From Saccharothrix syringae (lineage in GTDB: Bacteria; Actinomycetota; Actinomycetes; Mycobacteriales; Pseudonocardiaceae), in contig NZ_CP034550.1 in NCBI RefSeq assembly GCF_009498035.1, forward strand, positions 9,176,001 to 9,240,000: a stretch of DNA of 64,000 nt, given 5' to 3'. Made by a program: the position numbers and the translations under genes. Shown in pieces: positions 35,620 to 45,700 of this stretch (position 1 is the first letter of the stretch; each line of letters opens with the position of its first letter). A model generated the notes under the pieces. That model did not search any database. It was given only the letters and a program-made list of their open reading frames with translations, and had not been told where the DNA came from.

Positions 35620-35964
35620 GTGGGCGTCAAAATCCTTCCCTTCGTGGTCACGGCGTTGCTCAGCGTCATCGTGCTGTTCACCCCGCAGTCAGGTGTGCCC
35701 GACTCGCCGCCGGGCACCGACAAGGTCGTCCACCTGCTGCTGTTCGCCCTGCTCACGGCCACCGGGCGGCACGCGCGGCTGCCCGTCGCGGGGCTCGTCG
35801 CGGGCCTGGTTGGTTACGCCGCGGTCTCGGAAGTGTTGCAGTGGCTCATCACCGCGCTGGGCCGCGGGGGTGACGTCCTCGACGCGCTGGTGGACGTCGC
35901 CGGCATCGGCCTCGGGCTGCTCGCCCACCGGCTGCTCCCGGTCAGCGGAAGCCGACCTCGCTGA
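35620..35964 (+). CDS. VanZ-like family membrane protein
   Basis: A 114-residue protein with three or four hydrophobic helices. TDKVVHLLLFALLTATGR, EVLQWLITALGRGGDVLDAL and the final DVAGIGLGLLAHRLL are the VanZ-like core. GTG at 35620 has no clear ribosome site and lies close to the pyk promoter, so a leaderless transcript is possible. Its last 23 bases overlap the 3' end of the convergent DUF2461 gene. Function in actinobacteria is not settled. Confidence 0.8.
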   Translation: MGVKILPFVVTALLSVIVLFTPQSGVPDSPPGTDKVVHLLLFALLTATGRHARLPVAGLVAGLVGYAAVSEVLQWLITALGRGGDVLDALVDVAGIGLGLLAHRLLPVSGSRPR

Positions 35965-36595
35965 GCCCGACGTGGTCGGCGCACCAGTCGACCAGCGGGG
36001 TCACCTGGCGCCAGGCGGTGCGGACCCGGTCCAGGCACCCGGGCTCGTGCAGCACGTCGTCCGGTGGCCACACCTTCGACACGTAGATGCGCTTGTGCTT
36101 GAGCAGCTCGACCCGGGGGTGCCCGGGGTCCAGGCCGCGCGGGGCGCGCTTGAGCTTGTCGCCGCGCAGCTCCCAGCCCTGCCGGGCGAGCCTGGCCAGG
36201 ACCTTCTCCAGGGCCCTGCCGCGCAGGTCGTCGGCGACCGACTCGCGGTACCGGGCCACCTGGTCGGGGGCCATGGCGAACGAACCGCCGGCGACGAGCA
36301 GGCCCTCCGGACCGATCTGGACGTAGTGGGCACCGCCGCCGCGGCCGAGTTCCACCACGCCGCCGCAGTGGTCCTTGTAGGGGGTCTTGTCCTTGCTGAA
36401 CCGCACGTCGCGGTAGGGCCGGAAGACCTTTCCCTTCCCGAATTCCGGCTCCAGGGCGGCGAGCAGCGCTTCCATCGGCGCGCGCACGTCGGCGTGGTAG
36501 AGGTGCTTGTTGTCCTCCCAATACGCCTTCGAGTTGTCGACCACGAGACCGTCGTAGAAGTCGATGGCGTACTCGCCGAAGCCGGTGAATTCCAC
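35942..36595 (-). CDS. DUF2461 (TIGR02453) family protein
   Basis: A 217-residue cytoplasmic protein. FYDGLVVDNSKAYWEDNKHL, VFRPYRDVRFSKDKTPYKDH and GLLVAGGSFAMAPDQVARYR are hallmarks of DUF2461. The biochemical role of the family is unknown. GTG at 36595; the gene ends inside the 3' end of the VanZ-like gene on the other strand. Confidence 0.9.
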   Translation of the reverse strand: MEFTGFGEYAIDFYDGLVVDNSKAYWEDNKHLYHADVRAPMEALLAALEPEFGKGKVFRPYRDVRFSKDKTPYKDHCGGVVELGRGGGAHYVQIGPEGLLVAGGSFAMAPDQVARYRESVADDLRGRALEKVLARLARQGWELRGDKLKRAPRGLDPGHPRVELLKHKRIYVSKVWPPDDVLHEPGCLDRVRTAWRQVTPLVDWCADHVGLSEVGFR

Positions 36596-36674
36596 GGCAC
36601 CCAGCTTACGTTCGTCCGTTCGTGCCTCATTCGCCCGCGGGGTCGCGATGCATCACCGAGTCGTCACCTCGTGT

Positions 36675-36680
36675 GCATAA
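36675..36680 (+). promoter_or_regulatory. Candidate -10 element for a leaderless transcript
   Basis: CATAAT ends nine bases before the GTG at 36689, and no ribosome binding site precedes that codon. This spacing fits a leaderless mRNA starting at or near the start codon. No clear -35 is visible. Confidence 0.4.
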
Positions 36681-36688
36681 TCAGCCGA

Positions 36689-38641
36689 GTGGGTAGGAAA
36701 GCTGCGCTCGCGGACTGGTTGCGGGAACTCGACGTGCGGGACCTGCGGGAAGTGCTGGCCACGCGCGAGGACGCCGCCGAGTCCCACCCCCACTCGCTGC
36801 GCGCGCTGGCCGACGAGCTGACCTCGGCCGCGTCGCTGCGGACCGCCGTGGAGGGTCTGGACCAGGCGTGCCGGGACGTGCTGGACACCGCGGTGCGGCT
36901 GGGCGACGAGGCGGGCGTGGAGGCCCTGGCCGACCGGTTGCGCTGCAACGGGAAGGCGGCGCGCGCCGAGCTGAAGCGGACGTTGGCGCGGCTGCGCGCC
37001 CACGCGCTGGCGTGGCCGGCGGGCGACGGCCTGCTCACCTCGCCGGGCCTGCGGCCGCTGCTGGACGCGCCGGCGCGCCGGATCACGCCCGCGCCGCGCG
37101 CGCCGCGCCGGGTCCGGCAGCACCGCGGTTTCGCCGACCGGGCGGGCATCCCGCCCGCGACATCCACAGTGGACGGCGTGGCGCGGCTGGTGGAGTTCTG
37201 CGACACCGAGCTGGTGTCCTGCCGCAGCGGCCTGGGCCTGCGCGAGCTGCGCCGCGTCGCCGGGGTGCTGCGCGCCGACGAGCAGCGGGTGCGGCTGTGG
37301 GCGGAGCTGGCGGTGGAGGCGCGGCTGCTGGCCGCGGAGGGCGGGTGGCTGCTGCCCACCGCCCGCGCGGACACCTGGCGCGCCGCGCCGACGGACCACC
37401 GGCTGGCCGTGCTGGTCGAGGCGTGGCCGCGGATGACGTGGGTGCCGGGCAGGCAGCGGCAGGCGGTGGCCGAACCGTCCTCGTCGGACACCGGCGACCG
37501 GACGCGGCACGGCGTGCTGTCGCGGTACGCGCGGCTCGCGCCCGACGAGGCGTTCGAGCACCGGCACGAGGTGGTGGCCGAGCTGGTCTGGTCGCGGCCC
37601 GCCGTGCACGGTCCCGCCGCGACCGAGGCGGCGCTGGTGGAGGCCGAGTCGCTGGGGCTGGTGGCGCTGGGCGCGCCGACCGAGCTGGGCCGGGCCGTGC
37701 TGGAGGGCCGCGCGGCGGAGGTGGCCGGCCGGTTCGTGCCGCCCGCGGCGACCACCGCGCACCTGCGGTCGGACCTGACCGCCTCGGTGGCGGGCCCGCC
37801 GGACCGGGAGCTGGGCGCGGTGCTGGGCCTGGTCGCCGACGACGCGGGCGAGGGGTGGCGGTTCACCGCCGCCGGGGTGCGGCGGGCGCTGGACGCGGGC
37901 CACGAGCCGGAGGCGCTGCTGGCCCGGCTGGCGTCGGTGGCCGCGCACGGGGTGCCGCCCGCGCTGGAGCGGCTGGTGCGGGAGGTGGCGCGGCAGCACG
38001 GGCGGATCACCGTGGTGCCGGTGGCGTGCTGCGTGCGGACCGCGGACCCCGGGCTGCTGTCGGAGATCGCCGGGCACCGGTCGCTGGCGCCGCTGGCGCT
38101 GCAGCCGCTCGGCCCGACCGTGCTGGCCTCGGCCAAGCCGGCGACGGAGACGCTGGCCCTGCTGCGCGCGGCCGGCTACGCCCCGACCACGTCGGCCGCC
38201 GACGGCACGTCGGTGGTCGAGCGGGTGCCCCGGCGGCGGGCCACCCCGCCGCCCGTGCGCCGCATCCCGGCCGCCCGGCGCGCCCCGCTGTCCGAACCGG
38301 AGCTGGACCGGCTGGCCGTGGCGCTGGTCGACCGGGAGCGCCCGCGCGCCCGCTACGCGACCCCGCGCGTGGAGTCGAGCCGGATGAGCACCGTGCGGCT
38401 GCTGCGCGACCAGTCGCTGGTGCTGCGCGACTCGGAGGTGCTGCTGCTGGCCGAGGCGCTGGTGACCCGGACGGCGGTGGAGGTCGCCGTGGCCAGCGGT
38501 CCGCGCACCGCGGTCAAGCACGTGATCACGCCGGTCAACCACGCGGCGGGCAACCTGACCGCGGCCTGCGAGCCGCGCGGCGAGCAGCGGGAGTTCCTGG
38601 TCAGCGCCATCCGCTCGGTCCGCGCGGTGGCCCGGGTCTGA
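36689..38641 (+). CDS. Helicase-associated (XPB/Ssl2-like N-terminal) domain protein
   Basis: A 650-residue protein. The N-terminus ALADWLRELDVRDLREVLATR and the repeated winged-helix-like segments, with a C-terminal block LLAEALVTRTAVEVAVASGP, are typical of actinobacterial proteins annotated as helicase-associated or Helicase_C_3 proteins, usually encoded near an XPB-type helicase. No Walker motifs are present, so it is not a helicase itself; a role in DNA repair or transcription is a family-level guess. Start GTG 36689; GTG 36671 is an alternative. Confidence 0.78.
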   Translation: MGRKAALADWLRELDVRDLREVLATREDAAESHPHSLRALADELTSAASLRTAVEGLDQACRDVLDTAVRLGDEAGVEALADRLRCNGKAARAELKRTLARLRAHALAWPAGDGLLTSPGLRPLLDAPARRITPAPRAPRRVRQHRGFADRAGIPPATSTVDGVARLVEFCDTELVSCRSGLGLRELRRVAGVLRADEQRVRLWAELAVEARLLAAEGGWLLPTARADTWRAAPTDHRLAVLVEAWPRMTWVPGRQRQAVAEPSSSDTGDRTRHGVLSRYARLAPDEAFEHRHEVVAELVWSRPAVHGPAATEAALVEAESLGLVALGAPTELGRAVLEGRAAEVAGRFVPPAATTAHLRSDLTASVAGPPDRELGAVLGLVADDAGEGWRFTAAGVRRALDAGHEPEALLARLASVAAHGVPPALERLVREVARQHGRITVVPVACCVRTADPGLLSEIAGHRSLAPLALQPLGPTVLASAKPATETLALLRAAGYAPTTSAADGTSVVERVPRRRATPPPVRRIPAARRAPLSEPELDRLAVALVDRERPRARYATPRVESSRMSTVRLLRDQSLVLRDSEVLLLAEALVTRTAVEVAVASGPRTAVKHVITPVNHAAGNLTAACEPRGEQREFLVSAIRSVRAVARV

Positions 38642-38650
38642 CGCGCACGT

Positions 38651-38684
38651 GAGCCCCGACCCGGGGCGTGCCGGACCGGGGCTC
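38651..38684. terminator. Bidirectional terminator
   Basis: GAGCCCCG (38651-38658) pairs with CGGGGCTC (38677-38684), ten bases after the stop of the helicase-associated gene and between it and a convergent lipoprotein gene. Confidence 0.65.
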
Positions 38685-38756
38685 GTGCACAGGGCCCGGC
38701 CGCGGCGTGGCCGGGGGCGTCTCGTCGGGGTCGGAGGTGATCGCCCAAGGGCCTGG

Positions 38757-39137
38757 TCAGGGCAGGCGGAGCGGTACTTCCCGGGCGGCGTCCACGGTGC
38801 CGGGCGCGGCGACGACCTCCGCCGGCACCCCGGTCCGCTCACCCTTGAGCGCGGTGAACTCGTAGCGCCCGGCGGCCAGGCGCCACTCGTAGCGGCCGTC
38901 CGGGCCGGACATCACGGCCAGCTCGGGCACCGCCAGCGGCGGTTCGTCGAGCGACCTGGGCTGCACCAGCGCGCCCTCGACCGGCCGGCCGGCGTCGTCC
39001 ACCACCGTGCCGGCGATGACGACCAGGTCGGTCGGGTTCCCGGCGGACGTCCCCCCGTCCGAGGTCGTGCCCGCCTCCCGACCGCACCCGCCGAGCACGA
39101 GCAGGCCCACCAGCAGCACCGCCTTGACGTGTCCCAC
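38757..39137 (-). CDS. Lipoprotein with carboxypeptidase-regulatory-like beta domain
   Basis: A 126-residue exported protein. Signal plus lipobox MGHVKAVLLVGLLVLGGC anchors it by Cys18. The mature part (LVVIAGTVVDDAGRPVEGAL, GPDGRYEWRLAAGRYEFTAL) is a small transthyretin-like beta-sandwich as found in carboxypeptidase regulatory domains. No catalytic residues. It lies 54 bp after the secreted protease gene on the same strand; a shared extracellular role is possible but unproven. Confidence 0.82.
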   Translation of the reverse strand: MGHVKAVLLVGLLVLGGCGREAGTTSDGGTSAGNPTDLVVIAGTVVDDAGRPVEGALVQPRSLDEPPLAVPELAVMSGPDGRYEWRLAAGRYEFTALKGERTGVPAEVVAAPGTVDAAREVPLRLP

Positions 39138-39191
39138 GATCGACTCCCTCCGGTCACGTCACCAGGACGGGACCACCGGCGCGCCCGGTTG

Positions 39192-40163
39192 TCAGCGCCA
39201 GCCGGCGATGAGGTTGAACCGGCTCTCGGTGATGCGCGGCCCGCTGTTGTGCGTGCTGCTGCCCACGCCGTACGCGTGGATGGCCAGCGAGCACCGGCCC
39301 GAGCAGCCCGAGGAGCCCGCCGCGCGGACGGTGTAGACCGAGCTGCCGCTGTTGCCGCCGACGGTGTCGTTGTCGTAGTACAGGCGCAGCGAGCCGTTCT
39401 GGCGGACCTGGTCGCTGTGGATCCACTGCTGCGAGCCCTTGTCACCGGGGTAGCCCTGGATCGTGGTGGCCGTGCCCAGCAGCGACGCGGTCGTCCAGTA
39501 CGCGCCGTACCAGCCGGTGGTGTTGCCGATGGTGCAGTTGAGGGTGGCCGCGCCGTAGTCGGCGTCGGCGCTGCCGTCGACCGTCCAGCCGGTGTTCGAC
39601 CGGAGCGTGGTCGCCGAGCAGGAGCCGTACGGGTAGCTGCCCGCGCCGTTGGCGCCCGGGTAGAAGCGGAGCCGGCCGGTGTACCAGCCGGTGCTCTGGT
39701 CGTAGACGCAGTGGCCCGCGGTGACCACCAGGTCGTCGCTGAACATCCAGCCCGTGCAGTGCTGGGACTCCACGCCGTTGACCGTCCGGGTGATCAGCAC
39801 CGTGGCGCGGGCCGGGAACGACGTGGTCGGGTCGACCCGCGTGCGGTTGTCGGCGCCGATGATCGACTGGACGCCGACGTCGTCACCGGTCGGCGACCGG
39901 TAGCCCTGGATGCGGTGCCCCGCCGGGACGGGCTCGGCGCCGTAGGCGGTGACGTCCTTCGGCACGCCCGTGCCCTCGTGGCTGTCGAGGCCGCGCAGGC
40001 CGGTCGACGCCGCCGCCGAGAGGCTGACGCCCCCGGTGTCGGTGACCGCCAGTTCGGCGTTCTCCGCGGCGCCCGCCGAAGCCGTCGGCGACAGCACCAC
40101 CACGACCAGCAGCGCGCCCGATAACAGCGTTCCGGCGCGGAGGGTGGATCTATTTGCGTTCAC
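39192..40163 (-). CDS. Secreted trypsin-fold serine protease (V8/glutamyl endopeptidase-like)
   Basis: A 323-residue protein with a signal peptide (MNANRSTLRAGTLLSGALLV...), a propeptide of about 70 residues and a chymotrypsin-fold domain. The catalytic His is in SDDLVVTAGHCVYD, the Asp in DADYGAATL and the Ser in TVGGNSGSSVY; extra Cys pairs suggest disulfides. The prosequence plus V8-like motifs point to an extracellular endopeptidase. GTG at 40163; upstream 40164-40379 shows no gene. Confidence 0.93.
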   Translation of the reverse strand: MNANRSTLRAGTLLSGALLVVVVLSPTASAGAAENAELAVTDTGGVSLSAAASTGLRGLDSHEGTGVPKDVTAYGAEPVPAGHRIQGYRSPTGDDVGVQSIIGADNRTRVDPTTSFPARATVLITRTVNGVESQHCTGWMFSDDLVVTAGHCVYDQSTGWYTGRLRFYPGANGAGSYPYGSCSATTLRSNTGWTVDGSADADYGAATLNCTIGNTTGWYGAYWTTASLLGTATTIQGYPGDKGSQQWIHSDQVRQNGSLRLYYDNDTVGGNSGSSVYTVRAAGSSGCSGRCSLAIHAYGVGSSTHNSGPRITESRFNLIAGWR

Positions 40164-40379
40164 AGTATTCCCATCTGTCAACTCGTACCGACTCCCCTGT
40201 GTCGCGGCGGCGACCGCGGTGATACGCGACCGTTGCGAATTGGGGCCGGCCGGCCGCAAAAGATGGGCACAACGGCGGGCGCGGAGCTTCCTTGTCGAAA
40301 CAAGCGGGGCCGCGCGGCCCGGAATCGTTCCCCCGTCCGTGCACCGACGCACCGCGGCCGGCGGCGTTACCGTGGCCGG

Positions 40380-41144
40380 ATGACGGGATTGGGCTTCGAC
40401 GACCACGCCGCCGAGGTCGTCCGGCAGACCGAGCTGCTGGTGTCCTGCGCGGACGGCGCCGACCCGGCGACCCCGGTGCCGACCACGCCCGGCTGGGACC
40501 TGGCGCGGCTGCTGCACCACGTGGGCAGCGGCCACCGGCGGGTCGAGGAGGTCGTGCGCACCCGGGCCACCGAGCCGCCGGCGGGCGAACCGCCGCGCGT
40601 GCCCGCCGACGAGCACCCCGCCGACTGGGGCACGTGGCTCGTGGAGGGCGCCCGGGAGCTGGCCGACGCGCTGGTGGAGGCGGGGCCGGACGCCGAGCTG
40701 TGGACCGTCGTGCCCGGCGGGAGGACCGCGTTCTGGGCCCGCCGGGCCGCCCACGAGACCCTGGTCCACCGGGCCGACGCGGCGCTGGCGCTGGGCAGGC
40801 CGTTCGAGGTGCCCGCCGGGCTCGCGGTCGACGCCCTGGACGAGTGGCTGGAACTGGCCTCGCTGCCGGAGGTGTTCGAGCTGCAACCGGCGCGGCGGGA
40901 GCTGCTGGGCCCCGGCCGGACCCTGCACCTGCACGCCACCGACGTCCGCGCGGAGTGGCTGGTCGACCTCACCGGGGACGCCCTGACCTGGCGGCACGCC
41001 CACGAGGAGGCGGCCGTGGCCGTGCGGGGACCCGCGGCGGACCTGCTGCTGGTCGTCTACGGCCGCGAGGCACCCGACCGGGTGGACGTCCGCGGCGACC
41101 GGGACCTGCTGGACTTCCTGCTGCCGCGCTTCAGCTTCGGCTGA
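40380..41144 (+). CDS. Maleylpyruvate isomerase-fold, mycothiol-dependent enzyme
   Basis: A 254-residue protein of the MDMPI/DinB-like superfamily. PTTPGWDLARLLHHVGSGHR and RRAAHETLVHRADAALALG give the metal-binding His/Glu/His set expected in this fold; a C-terminal MDMPI domain follows (LHLHATDVRAEWLV). Such proteins use mycothiol, the main thiol of actinobacteria, for thiol transfer or detoxification. ATG at 40380. The substrate is unknown; convergent with gltD. Confidence 0.88.
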   Translation: MTGLGFDDHAAEVVRQTELLVSCADGADPATPVPTTPGWDLARLLHHVGSGHRRVEEVVRTRATEPPAGEPPRVPADEHPADWGTWLVEGARELADALVEAGPDAELWTVVPGGRTAFWARRAAHETLVHRADAALALGRPFEVPAGLAVDALDEWLELASLPEVFELQPARRELLGPGRTLHLHATDVRAEWLVDLTGDALTWRHAHEEAAVAVRGPAADLLLVVYGREAPDRVDVRGDRDLLDFLLPRFSFG

Positions 41145-41156
41145 GCGGGCGGGGTC

Positions 41157-41180
41157 GCCCCCGACGCCGTTGTCGGGGGC
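41157..41180. terminator. Bidirectional terminator before gltD
   Basis: GCCCCCGAC (41157-41165) pairs with GTCGGGGGC (41172-41180), loop of six. It fills the 51-bp gap between two convergent genes and should serve both. Confidence 0.8.
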
Positions 41181-41195
41181 AACCGGTGCGGGGCA

Positions 41196-42701
41196 TCACA
41201 CCACGGCGAGCGGGAGCTGGTTGGGGATCACCGGGGACGGCAGGTCCGAGGACCCGGTCAGGTAGGTGTCCACCGCGTTGGCCACCGAGCGGCCCTCCGC
41301 GATGGCCCACACCACCAGGGACGCGCCCCGGTGGGCGTCACCGCAGACGAACACGCCGGGCGCCTGCGTCTGCCAGTCGGAGCCGCACGAGATGGTGCCG
41401 CGGGAGGTCAGCGGGACGCCGAGCCCGTCGAGCAGCGGCATGTGCTCCACGCCCTCGAAGCCGATGGCCAGCAGCACCAGGTCCGCGGGCAGCAGCTCGA
41501 CCTCCTCGGAGGTCGGCACCACCACGCGCCGGCCGGTGGCGTCCTTCTCCACCCGCACCTTGCGCAGCCTGATCTGCCGCACGTGCCCCTGCTCGTCGCC
41601 GACGAACTCCTCCACGGCCACGGCGAAGCGCCGCTCGCCGCCCTCCTCGTGCGCCGGGTAGGTGCGCAGCACCCACGGCCACACCGGCCACGGCGAGCGC
41701 TCGTCGTCGCGCCGGGTCGGCGGCATCGGGTACTGGTCGAGCTGGAGCACCGACGCCGCGCCCTGGCGCACCGCCGTGCCGTAGCAGTCCGCGCCGGTGT
41801 CGCCGCCGCCGATGATGACCACGTGCTTGCCCGCCGCGTCGATCGCCGACGGCCCGTCGCCCTCGCAGGCCCGGTTCGCGGGCACCAGGTGCTCCATGGC
41901 CAGGTGGATGCCGTCGAGCTCGCGGCCCGGCGTGGTCCGGTCGTCGCGGCCGCGCAGCGCGCCCACCGCGAGCACCACCGCGTCGAACCGCTCGCGCAGC
42001 TGCTCCACGGTCAGGTCCACGCCGACCTCGCAGCCGGTGACGAACTTCGTGCCCTCGTTGCGCAGCTGCGCCAGCCGCCGGTCGAGGTACTTCTTCTCCA
42101 TCTTGAACTCGGGGATGCCGTAGCGCAGCAGCCCGCCGAGCCGGTCGTCCCGCTCGAACACGGTGACCTCGTGGCCGGCGCGGGTCAGCTGCTGGGCCGC
42201 GGCCAGCCCGGCCGGGCCGGAGCCGACCACCGCGACCCGGCGGCCCGACGCCACGTGCGCCTGGGAGGGCTGCACGAGCCCCTGCTCCCACGACACGTCC
42301 GCGATGGTCTGCTCCACGCGCTTGATGGCCACCGGGCCGCCGGCGTCGGAGCTGATCGACAGCACGCACGCCGCCTCGCACGGCGCGGGGCACAGCCGCC
42401 CGGTGAACTCCGGGAAGTTGTTGGTCGCGTGCAGCCGCTCCGAGGCCAGCGCCCAGTCGCCGCGGCGGACCAGGTCGTTCCACTCGGGGATCAGGTTGCC
42501 CAGCGGGCAGCCGGCCGAACCCGAGTGGCAGAACGGGATGCCGCAGTCCATGCAGCGCGCCGCCTGCGTGCGCACCTGCCGGTCGCGGACCTCCGGCCCG
42601 AGGTCGGCGTAGACCTCGCCCCAGTCGCCGGCGCGGTCGGCGACCGGCCGCTTCTCGCCGTCCTGCCGGGGGTGCTTGAGGAAACCGTACGGGTCAGCCA
42701 C
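41196..42701 (-). CDS. gltD: Glutamate synthase (NADPH) small subunit
   Basis: A 501-residue flavoprotein that passes electrons from NADPH to the large subunit. N-terminal cysteine clusters for Fe-S centres are CMDCGIPFC and [12 protein letters not shown]; the FAD site is [14 protein letters not shown] and the NADPH site [13 protein letters not shown]. Length and motifs match GltD. GTG at 42701 follows GGAGGCATC and lies inside the end of gltB (8-bp overlap), so translation is coupled. Confidence 0.96.
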   Translation of the reverse strand: MADPYGFLKHPRQDGEKRPVADRAGDWGEVYADLGPEVRDRQVRTQAARCMDCGIPFCHSGSAGCPLGNLIPEWNDLVRRGDWALASERLHATNNFPEFTGRLCPAPCEAACVLSISSDAGGPVAIKRVEQTIADVSWEQGLVQPSQAHVASGRRVAVVGSGPAGLAAAQQLTRAGHEVTVFERDDRLGGLLRYGIPEFKMEKKYLDRRLAQLRNEGTKFVTGCEVGVDLTVEQLRERFDAVVLAVGALRGRDDRTTPGRELDGIHLAMEHLVPANRACEGDGPSAIDAAGKHVVIIGGGDTGADCYGTAVRQGAASVLQLDQYPMPPTRRDDERSPWPVWPWVLRTYPAHEEGGERRFAVAVEEFVGDEQGHVRQIRLRKVRVEKDATGRRVVVPTSEEVELLPADLVLLAIGFEGVEHMPLLDGLGVPLTSRGTISCGSDWQTQAPGVFVCGDAHRGASLVVWAIAEGRSVANAVDTYLTGSSDLPSPVIPNQLPLAVV

Positions 42702-45700
42702 GGGATGCCTCCATGATCGCCTGGTCGACGTCCCTGCCCTCCGCGCGGGCGAGCCTCATCGCTTCGAGCACGCGCTGGTAGTCGCCGGGCATGACCTTGG
42801 TGAACGCGGCGGATCGCCGGGGCCAGTCGCCGAGCAGCGACGCGGCCACCGCGGATCCGGTGAGCTTGTGGTGCTTCTCCACCACCTCGCGCAGCCAGCG
42901 CAGGTCCTCCGCGCCGGGCCGCTGCAGCTCGACCTGGGCGGTGTTGACCGCCGCCGGGTCGAGGTCGAGCACGTAGGCGATGCCGCCGGACATGCCCGCG
43001 GCCAGGTTGCGGCCGGTCGGCCCGAGCACCACGGCCCGGCCGCCGGTCATGTACTCGAACGCGTGGTCGCCCACGCCCTCGGACACCGCGAGCGCGCCGG
43101 AGTTGCGCACGCAGAACCGCTCGCCGACCCGCCCGCGCAGGAAGATCTCGCCGGACGTGGCGCCGTAGCCGATCACGTTGCCCGCGATGACCTGCCGCTC
43201 GGCCGCGAACGGCGCGTCCGGGTGCGGGCGGACGATGATCCGGCCGCCGGACAGGCCCTTGCCGACGTAGTCGTTGGCGTCGCCGATCAGCTCCAGCGTG
43301 ATGCCGCGCGGCACGAACGCGCCCAGCGACTGGCCGGCCGAGCCGGTGAACGTCACGTGGATGGTGTCGTCGGGCAGGCCGTCACCGCCGAAGCGGCGCG
43401 TCACCTCCGCGCCGAGCAGGGTGCCGACGGTGCGGTTGACGTTGCGCACCGGCAGCTCCAGGCGCACCGGGTGCGCGTCCTCCAGCGCCGCCTCGGCGAG
43501 CTGGATGAGCGTGCGGTCCAGGGCCTGCGCCAGGCCGTGGTCCTGCTCGCGGACCTTGCGCTTGGCCGTGCGGTAGGGCGTCTCGGGCACCTCGAACACC
43601 GGCGACAGGTCCAGGCCCTTGGCCTTCCAGTGCTCGATCGCCCGGTCGGTCTCCAGCAGCTCGGCGTGGCCGACGGCCTCGTCGATGGTGCGGAAGCCCA
43701 GCGCGGCCAGGTGCTCGCGCACCTCCTGCGCGACGAACTCGAAGAAGTTCACCACGTGCTCGGCCTTGCCGGTGAAGCGCTTGCGCAGCTCCGGGTTCTG
43801 CGTGGCGATGCCCACCGGGCAGGTGTCGAGGTGGCAGACGCGCATCATCACGCAGCCCTCGACGATCAGCGGCGCGGTGGCGAAGCCGAACTCCTCCGCG
43901 CCCAGCAGCGCGGCCACCACCACGTCGCGGCCGGTGCGCATGGCGCCGTCCACCTGCACGGTGATCCGGTCGCGCAGGCCGTTGAGCAGCAGCGTCTGCT
44001 GGGTCTCGGCCAGGCCCACCTCCCACGGCGTGCCGGCGTGCTTGAGCGAGTTGAGCGGGGACGCGCCGGTGCCGCCGTCGTGGCCGGAGATCAGCACGAC
44101 GTCCGCGTGCGCCTTGGCCACGCCCGCCGCGACCGTGCCGACGCCGACCTCGCTGACCAGCTTGACGTGCACGCGGGCCTGCTCGTTGGCGTTCTTCAGG
44201 TCGTGGATGAGCTGCGCCAGGTCCTCGATCGAGTAGATGTCGTGGTGCGGCGGCGGCGAGATCAGGCCCACGCCCGGCGTGGAGTGCCGGGTGCGCGCGA
44301 TCCACGGGTAGACCTTGTAGCCGGGCAGCTGGCCGCCCTCGCCGGGCTTGGCGCCCTGCGCCATCTTGATCTGGATGTCGCTGGCGTTGACCAGGTACTC
44401 GCTGGTCACGCCGAACCGGCCGGACGCGACCTGCTTGACCGCGCTGCGCCGCTGCGGGTCGTACAGGCGCTCGGGGTCCTCGCCGCCCTCGCCGCTGTTG
44501 GACCGGCCGCCGAGCCGGTTCATCGCGATGGCCAGCGTCTCGTGCGCCTCGGCCGAGATGGAGCCGTAGGACATGGCGCCGGTGTTGAAGCGCTTGACGA
44601 TCGAGGAGACCGGCTCGACCTCGTCGATCGGGATCGGCGCGCGGCCCTCGGTGCGGATGGTGAACAGGCCGCGCAGGGTGCCGCCCTGGCGGGCCAGCTC
44701 CTCCACCTCGGCGGTGTAGCGGCGGTAGACGTCCTGCCTGCCGGTCTTGGTGGCGTGCTGGAGCAGGAACACCGTCTCCGGCGTGAACAGGTGCAGCTCG
44801 CCCTCGCGGCGGTAGGCGTACTCGCCGCCCACCTCCAGCCGGCGGTGGACGCGGTCGGTCGGGTTGTCCGGGTGGGCGCGGCGGTGGCGCAGGGCCACCT
44901 CCTCGGCCAGCACGTCCAGGCCCGCGCCGCCGAGCTTGGACACCGTGCCGGTGAAGTACTCGTCCAGCAGCTCCTTGGACAGGCCGACGGCCTCGAAGAC
45001 CTGGGCGGCGGTGTACGCGCCGACCGTGGAGATGCCCATCTTGGACATGATCTTCAGGGTGCCCTTGACCAGGGCCGTCACGTAGTTGCGGACGGCCTTG
45101 CGCGGCTCGATGCCGGTGATGGCGCCCTGGCTGATCAGGTCCTCGATGGTCTCGAAGGCCAGGTAGGGGTTCACCGCGGCGGCGCCGTAGCTCAGCAGCG
45201 CGGCGATGTGGTGCACCTCGCGGGCGTCACCGGTCTCCACCACCAGCGCCACGCGCAGCCGCTCCTTGGTGCGCACCAGGTGGTGGTGCACCGCGGAGAC
45301 CAGCAGCAGCGACGGGATCGGCGCCATCCGGTGGTCGGAGTCCCGGTCGGACAGCACCAGGGTGCGGGCGCCGTTGGCGATGGCCTCGGACGCCTCGCGG
45401 CGCACCCGCTCCACCGCCGCCGCCAGCGCCGGGCCGCCACCGTCCACCTCGTACAGTCCGGACAGGACGGTGCAGGCGAAGCCGGGCAGGTCGCCGTCGT
45501 CGTTGATGTGGATGAGCTTGGCCAGCTCGTCGTTGTCGATGACCGGGTAGGTCAGCTTGATGTGGCGGCAGCTCGCGGCGCCGGGCTCCAGCAGGTTCTG
45601 CTCCGGGCCCATCACCCGGGACACGCTGGTGACGATCTCCTCGCGGATCGCGTCCAGCGGCGGGTTGGTGACCTGGGCGAAGGTCTGCGCGAAGTAGTCG